A DNA stretch of 64,000 nt, from assembly GCF_037126465.1 (NCBI RefSeq), contig NC_088209.1, positions 2,852,001 to 2,916,000 of the forward strand, in the 5' to 3' direction. How positions within the stretch are numbered: the first letter of the stretch is position 1; each line of letters opens with the position of its first letter. The position numbers and the translations under genes are program-made. The stretch is from Ornithodoros turicata (lineage: Eukaryota > Arthropoda > Arachnida > Ixodida > Argasidae). The notes beneath the pieces were generated by a model. It searched no databases. It was given only the letters and a program-made list of their open reading frames with translations, and had not been told where the DNA came from. Shown piece by piece: positions 15,201 to 27,200 of the stretch.

Positions 15201-18200
15201 TCCATCGTTGGAGATGACGTAGCAGTGATTGTGACCCACGGCGCGTCAAAGATAAAGCAGCAAAGCGTTCACCGTTCCAAAGAGCGGACCAGAAATGGCG
15301 CTGTATGGCAGTTGAACTTACTACACAATACTCGCAATACAATTCAATACAATACATTACAATACCCGCATAGTAGCTCTTCTGCCGCACATACAGGTGC
15401 AAACAACAAGAAACTCCATTTTGTGGTTATGACTGTGGAGCTTCATCACCAGAAGGCGTGCTAAACGGATTTTTTTTTTTTTTTTTTTTTTGCGGTAGCG
15501 TGGTGAAATGGAACAATGTGTCTCCTCACACCTGCGCGTTACGGGGAAGGTAACAGTGGAAGCAGGGGAAGGTAACAATAGCAGAATTCAACATACAAGA
15601 GTTGTTCACGGTTGACAGTGGCTTTCACTTCTGCAAATACAACAGGAAATTCGGGTAGCACGAAACTGAGTTTTCGAAAGCGTTCATCTAGTCCACCGCT
15701 AGGTGCCACTGCTATCGCTGTGGCATTTGGCGTAGAATGAAATGGGTTGCAGTCGTTGAAAAAACCCAACATATTTCTGGGGGGCTTCATCTATGTGGAA
15801 CGTATTTCCTCCAAGGTTATCTATAAGAAGGAAAAATTAAAGGAAACAAAGGCAACCAATTCTAAGTATCTCTGGGATTGAAGGAGCATTGAAGAGGCAT
15901 GGCCTGTAAAGGCGGTGTCACACTGGGCCAAAAACAGACATAATCTGTCGGCTGACATCCAAAGACATCGTGTCTGTGAACCAAACACTCTGTACATTCA
16001 AAAGACGACCCAGAGAGTTGTTGGCTGTCACGGGCTGCCGCTGTCTGCGGAACTTGTAGAAAAGCTGCATTCGGGTCACTAGAGATGGGTGAGATTTCGG
16101 ACTCGTGGCCAATGATGGGCCACGTTGACACAAGCATCGGGGTGGCGGGGGAACCGGTTGTGGGAACATCGCTGTGACCCCGCGGAGCAATACAGCGCTG
16201 AAAACATAGTGCGCACATGAAATGGGCATTGTGGGCTTTTGGTACCTTTTGATCTGGCTACCTTGGGATTGAGGAGTGTAAATATGTTTAGAATTGACCT
16301 TACTTCCCGATATTACAACAAAATCAATGCACAGAAATCCCACATTTTGAATGGTACTGATGGTGCGCAACGTCAGAATGAAGTGTGGTTATTTTCGCCA
16401 GGGCATCGCAAGGCTGGGTATAGGCTGGTTCACACATACGACAACGGCATAGACGGCTAACGATAACGGCAAGGCGCCGTGCCGCGGCCGCTTGTCGCTG
16501 TTGTTCATACTGTCTCTCTTCCTGCCGTGGTCGCCTGCTTTTCCGAACAACATGGGTCCTTCATTATCACCATCTTCTTCCCTTCCTTCTCTCCCATGGC
16601 TACACACGGGACACATGGCTACACACGGGGGCAGTTTTCATGGCGCAACACCCATTGGTCGATGGAGAGTGGGCGATGTCACGGCACGCCAGAAGTTATG
16701 TCTCAGCTTTCTTTTGCGGTGCCGCGGAGGCTATGACGGCATCAGAACGGCGAGGAAATGGCGCAATTTGTCTTGCCGTCCACGGTCGCCGTACGCCGTT
16801 GCTGTATTGTCAGCACGCCTTATGAGGGCTATGAGGCTTATGAGGGCTGTGAGTGCAGTGAATATTCGATCGTTTTGGAGATATTATTCACTTTTCTTGC
16901 GACAAAAATGTTTGTTAAACGTCACTGTAGGAAACGAATCACACTGCATTAGAAAAAAGTGCACCTTGCATACCTGTTTATTGCCCCTTTAACGAGATTG
17001 CCCCTTTTACGGTTAATCATCAATGAGTTGATCACTAGTCCTGAAGATAGTCACTGTTACGAAGCTCGGGGAATACAAAGCCATAGGTGTATTTTATTTC
17101 CTGTCGTGCTATATATCTCCTGCTTGAGTTGGCCTTGGGTGGTCTAGCAATGCCCGTGGAATACAGCCGGCGAATAAAGCGCGCGGAATACAGGCAGGCC
17201 GGAGGTCATGTGTGTTTGCGATTGGTCAACGGTGCTCCGAGTACTGACTTCGTAACGTTTAGATTAACCCTTCTCAGCTCCACCCAAATAGGGAGTCTCT
17301 GGACAATCGGTCTCCGCAACCGCATGCTCCATTTATTTTGTAGCGACGACGACGACAGGTGTAGTGTGGCTGACGCACATGAGCATATTGCGCTGTCCAT
17401 CGGTACTACTACCAGAATAAACCATGCCATCACCCCTGTGCCCGACATTCCGCTTCCGTCCCGTCGTTTTAGCCATGTTCACGTTGACCTCGTGGGTCTC
17501 TTACCACCATCCAACTGGTCCACCTACCTCCTAACCTGCGTGGACAGATTTACACGCTGGCCAGAAGGGATCCCGATAGAAGACATCAACCTGTCTACCG
17601 TTGCCCAAGCTATGGTCGCCGGATGAATTGCACGTTTCGGCGTACCGTCCATCATTAAAACATTGAGAGGTCAGTTCGAATCTACTTTTTCCGACCAAAT
17701 GAATCTACTTGGCATGACACGGATCCGCACGACAGCTTACCATCCTTCACTCAACGGGTTCGTTGAACAGTTCCATCGGCAGCTGAAGACTTCCCTTCGC
17801 ACCCAAAACACCAGTCGTTGGACGGAAGTTCTTCCTGTGGTTCTCATTGGCATACGCTCTTCCCTGAAAACTGGCCTGCACCGCTCCTGTGCGTAGCTGG
17901 TTTACGGCACCACACTCCGATTGCGTGGACAGTCCCGGCACGCTACCGCTCATGCCTCTGGCGCGCACGTTCCAGAATCCCAGCAGAGGCTTCCAGCAGC
18001 TGCGACCGACACCACCACATGCTCCTGCTGATGTCAAAGTCTTCGTCAACCACGACCTGACAACCTGCATGCATGGCTTGCCTCCGTCGTGATGCCACCC
18101 GTACGCCACTTGACCTACGCTATGATGGCCCTTTCAGGTTTCTGGGGAGCACAGCCAAAACATATGTTGTACTCATTAGTGGTCGTCGTGATGTCATTTC

Positions 18201-21200
18201 CATTGACAAGCTGGAGCTGGCCTGCAATGCTGACGATGCTGCTCCTGCAGAGCAACCATCGACATCGTCACTTCTCCCTGCGCCTCCTACCCGAGCCTCA
18301 ACTCTCCTCGGCCCTGGAAAGCGAACACGACAACTTCGTGTGTACTGGTCTAGTTCCATCTTGTCTCTTCCGCTCCCTCTTGACATCCTTATTGAGACTT
18401 CGTCTGTCTAGGAGAGAGCCATCTGTGTAACGATCGCGCAGTCCATCAGTATTACGTCCAGAACAAACCGCAAGTGCGATTTATTCTGACCGCAAGTTCC
18501 ATTTGTTCCGTCTCATGTTCTTGTTCACACCATGCTGTCATGGTCTGAACAAGACAAAAGTCACCATGCCAAACATTGTCACGCAGTGTAATTCGCAATG
18601 GCGAATTACACTGATCATTGAAAGTTCGAACCAACCAAAAACCAAACGAACCAAGACCAAACGAAACTAAGTTTCCCTTCACATGCTGAGTCGCGGAGCG
18701 AAAGTTTAGAAAATGAACACGATATTTAGTTGTTTGCCCGGGTCCTTTGCTGCTCATCCCACGTTCTACGCAAGGATAACCTCATGTCGCGTTCTTTAGG
18801 ACGTTTTTTTATATTGCAGGCCTGCTCCACCGATCTCGCAACGACGGTTATGTCTTCTCAGGAAAAGTACATGGTGTCCTATAACAACATAAGGACATAC
18901 CAGGTCATCTACGACGACAAAGATACCCTGTTAATTAAGGTTCGTTTGATTTCTCCTTTCACATTTGTTTTTGTTTGTACTTGCAATAATCCCGTGACGC
19001 AGATTCACGCAAACTAGTGGAAACCAGGTTATGAGGGTGCCTGCAAATGTTGTCGAACGGCTACAGGGAACATATATCATCCCAGTTCACACCACGGTAC
19101 GGCTCAAGGCCACGTGTCGAAGTATCGGAATCATGCGAGCTTGTTCGACTTCTTCGTGTTGACGTCTTTCCTGCAAAGGCATGACACTACCGAGCTTTAA
19201 CAGTTTTGATCGCGAACCGCTCCTCCTCGAACCGTTTCACTGACGGCGAAGTACAAATAACGTAACGCGATACGGACATTCGTTGATACCAGAGAACACC
19301 ACGAGAACAATGAGAACGAGTGTCGCTTTCGACGAGCTTAGCTGCTCGCATCTGAGCAGCAGCCTTTCCTTTCTTTTGCTCCGTTGCGAAGAGAGCGTAT
19401 TGTGTACTCAGGCGCACATCTAAGGGGGAGGGGGTTCAGTTGTCCGCACGCCCCTCAATTCCAGACTGGAACATAGTGTTCAATGGACGAATCCCAGCAT
19501 GCACGTGGTACTTGTCCTTAGCGGACGCGCCACCTCCCCCCCCCCCCCGGAATATCCTAGATCCGCCCCTGGTTGTACTGGTCATTTCACCGAACTCCTC
19601 CAAACGACCGATCCAAAATTATTTTTGGAATCCAGTATACCGGCATGACATTCACACACAAACAAAAGTTAGCGGACTCGCATGTTCCCTTACTTTACCT
19701 GTAACTTCCGCCGTGGCCTTCGTCAAAGTCGGTTGAAGAGTCATGAAGGAATGTTGTGCGGCAAATGATGAAGGATGAAAGTCACTGAAAAGGTTAGCAA
19801 GCTGTAGGACTCGAACCCCTATCTTCTGGGTTACCAGTCCAGGGCTCTACCAATTGAGCTAAGCTAACACGCCTTCACAGCGACTTCCAAGCTGCCGCTT
19901 GCATCGATCCCGTCGTATGAATGTGTGTATAAGCGAGCAAAAATGTAAGATTGAAAGGAGGATAAGTGAGAGAGAGAGTGTGTGTGTAGCTGGTTTGTCC
20001 CTTCAGATGACACACCCTTGGAAGTCGCTAAGAAGGCGTGTTAGCTTAGTTCAATTGGTAGCGCCCTGGATAGGTAATCCAAAGATGTGGGTTCGAGTCC
20101 TACAGCTGGCTAACCTTTTCAGTGATTTTCATCCTTCATCGTTCATTTCTTAGGCAATTTGAGGCTTTGTATGTGTTTGTCCTTTCTATGTTGTTCCAGC
20201 CTCAGAACATCACTTCTCTCTTGTTCAACAGTTGCCGCTTGCGTCGATCCCGTCGTGTGAATGTATGTATATGAGTGAGCAAAAATGTGAGAGTGAAAAG
20301 AGGATTGAGAGAGAGTGTCTGGTTTCTCCCTTCAGATGAAAGGAGGATAAGTGAGAGAGAGAGTGTGTGTGTAGCTGTTTTGTCCCTTCAGATGACACAC
20401 CCTTGGAAGTCGCTAAGAAGGCGTGTTAGCTTAGTTCAATTGGTAGCGCCCTGGATAGGTAATCCAAAGATGTGGGTTCGAGTCCTACAGCTGGCTAACC
20501 TTTTCAGTGATTTTCATCCTTCATCGTTCATTTCTTAGGCAATTTGAGGCTTTGTATGTGTTTGTCCTTTCTATGTTGTTCCAGCCTCAGAACATCACTT
20601 CTCTCTTGTTCAACAGTTGCCGCTTGCGTCGATCCCGTCGTGTGAATGTATGTATATGAGTGAGCAAAAATGTGAGAGTGAAAAGAGGATTGAGAGAGAG
20701 TGTCTGGTTTCTCCCTTCAGATGAAAGGAGGATAAGTGAGAGAGAGAGTGTGTGTGTAGCTGGTTTGTCCCTTCAGATGACACACCCTTGGAAGTCGCTA
20801 AGAAGGCGTGTTAGCTTAGTTCAATTGGTAGCGCCCTGGATAGGTAATCCAAAGATGTGGGTTCGAGTCCTACAGCTGGCTAACCTTTTCAGTGATTTTC
20901 ATCCTTCATCGTTCATTTCTTAGGCAATTTGAGGCTTTGTATGTGTTTGTCCTTTCTATGTTGTTCCAGCCTCAGAACATCACTTCTCTCTTGTTCAACA
21001 GTTGCCGCTTGCGTCGATCCCGTCGTGTGAATGTATGTATATGAGTGAGCAAAAATGTGAGAGTGAAAAGAGGATTGAGAGAGAGTGTCTGGTTTCTCCC
21101 TTCAGATGAAAGGAGGATAAGTGAGAGAGAGAGTGTGTGTGTAGCTGGTTTGTCCCTTCAGATGACACACCCTTGGAAGTCGCTAAGAAGGCGTGTTAGC

Positions 21201-24200
21201 TTAGTTCAATTGGTAGCGCCCTGGATAGGTAATCCAAAGATGTGGGTTCGAGTCCTACAGCTGGCTAACCTTTTCAGTGATTTTCATCCTTCATCGTTCA
21301 TTTCTTAGGCAATTTGAGGCTTTGTATGTGTTTGTCCTTTCTATGTTGTTCCAGCCTCAGAACATCACTTCTCTCTTGTTCAACAGTTGCCGCTTGCGTC
21401 GATCCCGTCGTGTGAATGTATGTATATGAGTGAGCAAAAATGTGAGAGTGAAAAGAGGATTGAGAGAGAGTGTCTGGTTTCTCCCTTCAGATGAAAGGAG
21501 GATAAGTGAGAGAGAGAGTGTGTGTGTAGCTGGTTTGTCCCTTCAGATGACACACCCTTGGAAGTCGCTAAGAAGGCGTGTTAGCTTAGTTCAATTGGTA
21601 GCGCCCTGGATAGGTAATCCAAAGATGTGGGTTCGAGTCCTACAGCTGGCTAACCTTTTCAGTGATTTTCATCCTTCATCGTTCATTTCTTAGGCAATTT
21701 GAGGCTTTGTATGTGTTTGTCCTTTCTATGTTGTTCCAGCCTCAGAACATCACTTCTCTCTTGTTCAACAGTTGCCGCTTGCGTCGATCCCGTCGTGTGA
21801 ATGTATGTATATGAGTGAGCAAAAATGTGAGAGTGAAAAGAGGATTGAGAGAGAGTGTCTGGTTTCTCCCTTCAGATGAAAGGAGGATAAGTGAGAGAGA
21901 GAGTGTGTGTGTAGCTGGTTTGTCCCTTCAGATGACACACCCTTGGAAGTCGCTAAGAAGGCGTGTTAGCTTAGTTCAATTGGTAGCGCCCTGGATAGGT
22001 AATCCAAAGATGTGGGTTCGAGTCCTACAGCTGGCTAACCTTTTCAGTGATTTTCATCCTTCATCGTTCATTTCTTAGGCAATTTGAGGCTTTGTATGTG
22101 TTTGTCCTTTCTATGTTGTTCCAGCCTCAGAACATCACTTCTCTCTTGTTCAACAGTTGCCGCTTGCGTCGATCCCGTCGAGTGAATGTATGTATATGAG
22201 TGAGCAAAAATGTGAGAGTGAAAAGAGGATTGAGAGAGAGTGTCTGGTTTCTCCCTTCAGATGAAAGGAGGATAAGTGAGAGAGAGAGTGTGTGTGTAGC
22301 TGGTTTGTCCCTTCAGATGACACACCCTTGGAAGTCGCTAAGAAGGCGTGTTAGCTTAGTTCAATTGGTAGCGCCCTGGATAGGTAATCCAAAGATGTGG
22401 GTTCGAGTCCTACAGCTGGCTAACCTTTTCAGTGATTTTCATCCTTCATCGTTCATTTCTTAGGCAATTTGAGGCTTTGTATGTGTTTGTCCTTTCTATG
22501 TTGTTCCAGCCTCAGAACATCACTTCTCTCTTGTTCAACAGTTGCCGCTTGCGTCGATCCCGTCGAGTGAATGTATGTATATGAGTGAGCAAAAATGTGA
22601 GAGTGAAAAGAGGATTGAGAGAGAGTGTCTGGTTTCTCCCTTCAGATGAAAGGAGGATAAGTGAGAGAGAGAGTGTGTGTGTAGCTGGTTTGTCCCTTCA
22701 GATGACACACCCTTGGAAGTCGCTAAGAAGGCGTGTTAGCTTAGTTCAATTGGTAGCGCCCTGGATAGGTAATCCAAAGATGTGGGTTCGAGTCCTACAG
22801 CTGGCTAACCTTTTCAGTGATTTTCATCCTTCATCGTTCATTTCTTAGGCAATTTGAGGCTTTGTATGTGTTTGTCCTTTCTATGTTGTTCCAGCCTCAG
22901 AACATCACTTCTCTCTTGTTCAACAGTTGCCGCTTGCGTCGATCCCGTCGAGTGAATGTATGTATATGAGTGAGCAAAAATGTGAGAGTGAAAAGAGGAT
23001 TGAGAGAGAGTGTCTGGTTTCTCCCTTCAGATGAAAGGAGGATAAGTGAGAGAGAGAGTGTGTGTGTAGCTGGTTTGTCCCTTCAGATGACACACCCTTG
23101 GAAGTCGCTAAGAAGGCGTGTTAGCTTAGTTCAATTGGTAGCGCCCTGGATAGGTAATCCAAAGATGTGGGTTCGAGTCCTACAGCTGGCTAACCTTTTC
23201 AGTGATTTTCATCCTTCATCGTTCATTTCTTAGGCAATTTGAGGCTTTGTATGTGTTTGTCCTTTCTATGTTGTTCCAGCCTCAGAACATCACTTCTCTC
23301 TTGTTCAACAGTTGCCGCTTGCGTCGATCCCGTCGAGTGAATGTATGTATATGAGTGAGCAAAAATGTGAGAGTGAAAAGAGGATTGAGAGAGAGTGTCT
23401 GGTTTCTCCCTTCAGATGAAAGGAGGATAAGTGAGAGAGAGAGTGTGTGTGTAGCTGGTTTGTCCCTTCAGATGACACACCCTTGGAAGTCGCTAAGAAG
23501 GCGTGTTAGCTTAGTTCAATTGGTAGCGCCCTGGATAGGTAATCCAAAGATGTGGGTTCGAGTCCTACAGCTGGCTAACCTTTTCAGTGATTTTCGTCCT
23601 TCATCGTTCATTTCGTAGGCAATTTGAGGCTTTGTATGTGTTTGTCCTTTCTATGTTGTTCCAGCCTCAGAACATCACTTCTCTCTTGTTCAACAGTTGC
23701 CGCTTGCGTCGATCCCGTCGTGTGAATGTATGTATATGAGTGAGCAAAAATGTGAGAGTGAAAAGAGGATTGAGAGAGAGTGTCTGGTTTCTCCCTTCAG
23801 ATGAAAGGAGGATAAGTGAGAGAGAGAGTGTGTGTGTAGCTGGTTTGTCCCTTCAGATGACACACCCTTGGAAGTCGCTAAGAAGGCGTGTTAGCTTAGT
23901 TCAATTGGTAGCGCCCTGGATAGGTAATCCAAAGATGTGGGTTCGAGTCCTACAGCTGGCTAACCTTTTCAGTGATTTTCATCCTTCATCGTTCATTTCT
24001 TAGGCAATTTGAGGCTTTGTATGTGTTTGTCCTTTCTATGTTGTTCCAGCCTCAGAACATCACTTCTCTCTTGTTCAACAGTTGCCGCTTGCGTCGATCC
24101 CGTCGTGTGAATGTATGTATATGAGTGAGCAAAAATGTGAGAGTGAAAAGAGGATTGAGAGAGAGTGTCTGGTTTCTCCCTTCAGATGAAAGGAGGATAA

Positions 24201-27200
24201 GTGAGAGAGAGAGTGTGTGTGTAGCTGGTTTGTCCCTTCAGATGACACACCCTTGGAAGTCGCTAAGAAGGCGTGTTAGCTTAGTTCAATTGGTAGCGCC
24301 CTGGATAGGTAATCCAAAGATGTGGGTTCGAGTCCTACAGCTGGCTAACCTTTTCAGTGATTTTCATCCTTCATCGTTCATTTCTTAGGCAATTTGAGGC
24401 TTTGTATGTGTTTGTCCTTTCTATGTTGTTCCAGCCTCAGAACATCACTTCTCTCTTGTTCAACAGTTGCCGCTTGCGTCGATCCCGTCGTGTGAATGTA
24501 TGTATATGAGTGAGCAAAAATGTGAGAGTGAAAAGAGGATTGAGAGAGAGTGTCTGGTTTCTCCCTTCAGATGAAAGGAGGATAAGTGAGAGAGAGAGTG
24601 TGTGTGTAGCTGGTTTGTCCCTTCAGATGACACACCCTTGGAAGTCGCTAAGAAGGCGTGTTAGCTTAGTTCAATTGGTAGCGCCCTGGATAGGTAATCC
24701 AAAGATGTGGGTTCGAGTCCTACAGCTGGCTAACCTTTTCAGTGATTTTCATCCTTCATCGTTCATTTCTTAGGCAATTTGAGGCTTTGTATGTGTTTGT
24801 CCTTTCTATGTTGTTCCAGCCTCAGAACATCACTTCTCTCTTGTTCAACAGTTGCCGCTTGCGTCGATCCCGTCGTGTGAATGTATGTATATGAGTGAGC
24901 AAAAATGTGAGAGTGAAAAGAGGATTGAGAGAGAGTGTCTGGTTTCTCCCTTCAGATGAAAGGAGGATAAGTGAGAGAGAGAGTGTGTGTGTAGCTGGTT
25001 TGTCCCTTCAGATGACACACCCTTGGAAGTCGCTAAGAAGGCGTGTTAGCTTAGTTCAATTGGTAGCGCCCTGGATAGGTAATCCAAAGATGTGGGTTCG
25101 AGTCCTACAGCTGGCTAACCTTTTCAGTGATTTTCATCCTTCATCGTTCATTTCTTAGGCAATTTGAGGCTTTGTATGTGTTTGTCCTTTCTATGTTGTT
25201 CCAGCCTCAGAACATCACTTCTCTCTTGTTCAACAGTTGCCGCTTGCGTCGATCCCGTCGTGTGAATGTATGTATATGAGTGAGCAAAAATGTGAGAGTG
25301 AAAAGAGGATTGAGAGAGAGTGTCTGGTTTCTCCCTTCAGATGAAAGGAGGATAAGTGAGAGAGAGAGTGTGTGTGTAGCTGGTTTGTCCCTTCAGATGA
25401 CACACCCTTGGAAGTCGCTAAGAAGGCGTGTTAGCTTAGTTCAATTGGTAGCGCCCTGGATAGGTAATCCAAAGATGTGGGTTCGAGTCCTACAGCTGGC
25501 TAACCTTTTCAGTGATTTTCATCCTTCATCGTTCATTTCTTAGGCAACTTGAGGCTTTGAATGTGTTTGTCCTTTCTATGTTGTTCCAGCCTCAGAACAT
25601 CACTTCTCTCTTGTTCAACAGTTGCCGCTTGCGTCGATCCCGTCGTGTGAATGTATGTATATGAGTGAGCAAAAATGTGAGAGTGAAAAGAGGATTGAGA
25701 GAGAGTGTCTGGTTTCTCCCTTCAGATGAAAGGAGGATAAGTGAGAGAGAGAGTGTGTGTGTAGCTGGTTTGTCCCTTCAGATGACACACCCTTGGAAGT
25801 CGCTAAGAAGGCGTGTTAGCTTAGTTCAATTGGTAGCGCCCTGGATAGGTAATCCAAAGATGTGGGTTCGAGTCCTACAGCTGGCTAACCTTTTCAGTGA
25901 TTTTCATCCTTCATCGTTCATTTCTTAGGCAATTTGAGGCTTTGTATGTGTTTGTCCTTTCTATGTTGTTCCAGCCTCAGAACATCACTTCTCTCTTGTT
26001 CAACAGTTGCCGCTTGCGTCGATCCCGTCGTGTGAATGTATGTATATGAGTGAGCAAAAATGTGAGAGTGAAAAGAGGATTGAGAGAGAGTGTCTGGTTT
26101 CTCCCTTCAGATGAAAGGAGGATAAGTGAGAGAGAGAGTGTGTGTGTAGCTGGTTTGTCCCTTCAGATGACACACCCTTGGAAGTCGCTAAGAAGGCGTG
26201 TTAGCTTAGTTCAATTGGTAGCGCCCTGGATAGGTAATCCAAAGATGTGGGTTCGAGTCCTACAGCTGGCTAACCTTTTCAGTGATTTTCATCCTTCATC
26301 GTTCATTTCTTAGGCAATTTGAGGCTTTGTATGTGTTTGTCCTTTCTATGTTGTTCCAGCCTCAGAACATCACTTCTCTCTTGTTCAACAGTTGCCGCTT
26401 GCGTCGATCCCGTCGTGTGAATGTATGTATATGAGTGAGCAAAAATGTGAGAGTGAAAAGAGGATTGAGAGAGAGTGTCTGGTTTCTCCCTTCAGATGAA
26501 AGGAGGATAAGTGAGAGAGAGAGTGTGTGTGTAGCTGGTTTGTCCCTTCAGATGACACACCCTTGGAAGTCGCTAAGAAGGCGTGTTAGCTTAGTTCAAT
26601 TGGTAGCGCCCTGGATAGGTAATCCAAAGATGTGGGTTCGAGTCCTACAGTTGGCTAACCTTTTCAGTGACTTCCATCTTTCATCGTTCATTTCTTAGGC
26701 AACTTGAGGCTTTGAATGTGTTTGTCCTTTCTATATTGTTCCAGCCTCAGAACATCACTTCTCTCTTGTTCAACAGTTGCCGCTTGCGTCGATCCCGTCG
26801 TGTGAATGTATGTATATGAGTGAGCAAAAATGTGAGAGTGAAAAGAGGATTGAGAGAGAGTGTCTGGTTTCTCCCTTCAGATGAAAGGAGGATAAGTGAG
26901 AGAGAGAGTGTGTGTGTAGCTGGTTTGTCCCTTCAGATGACACACCCTTGGAAGTCGCTAAGAAGGCGTGTTAGCTTAGTTCAATTGGTAGCGCCCTGGA
27001 TAGGTAATCCAAAGATGTGGGTTCGAGTCCTACAGCTGGCTAACCTTTTCAGTGATTTTCATCCTTCATCGTTCATTTCTTAGGCAATTTGAGGCTTTGT
27101 ATGTGTTTGTCCTTTCTATGTTGTTCCAGCCTCAGAACATCACTTCTCTCTTGTTCAACAGTTGCCGCTTGCGTCGATCCCGTCGTGTGAATGTATGTAT

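Noticed and set aside
15911..16220. GGCGGTGTCACACTGGGCC as a transposon end
   Set aside because: I could not find an inverted partner or a target duplication within several kilobases.
18595..18625. Small palindrome GTGTAATTCGCAATGGCGAATTACAC near 18590-18612 as a regulatory site
   Set aside because: It is short and isolated, and palindromes of this size are frequent in this repeat-rich intron.
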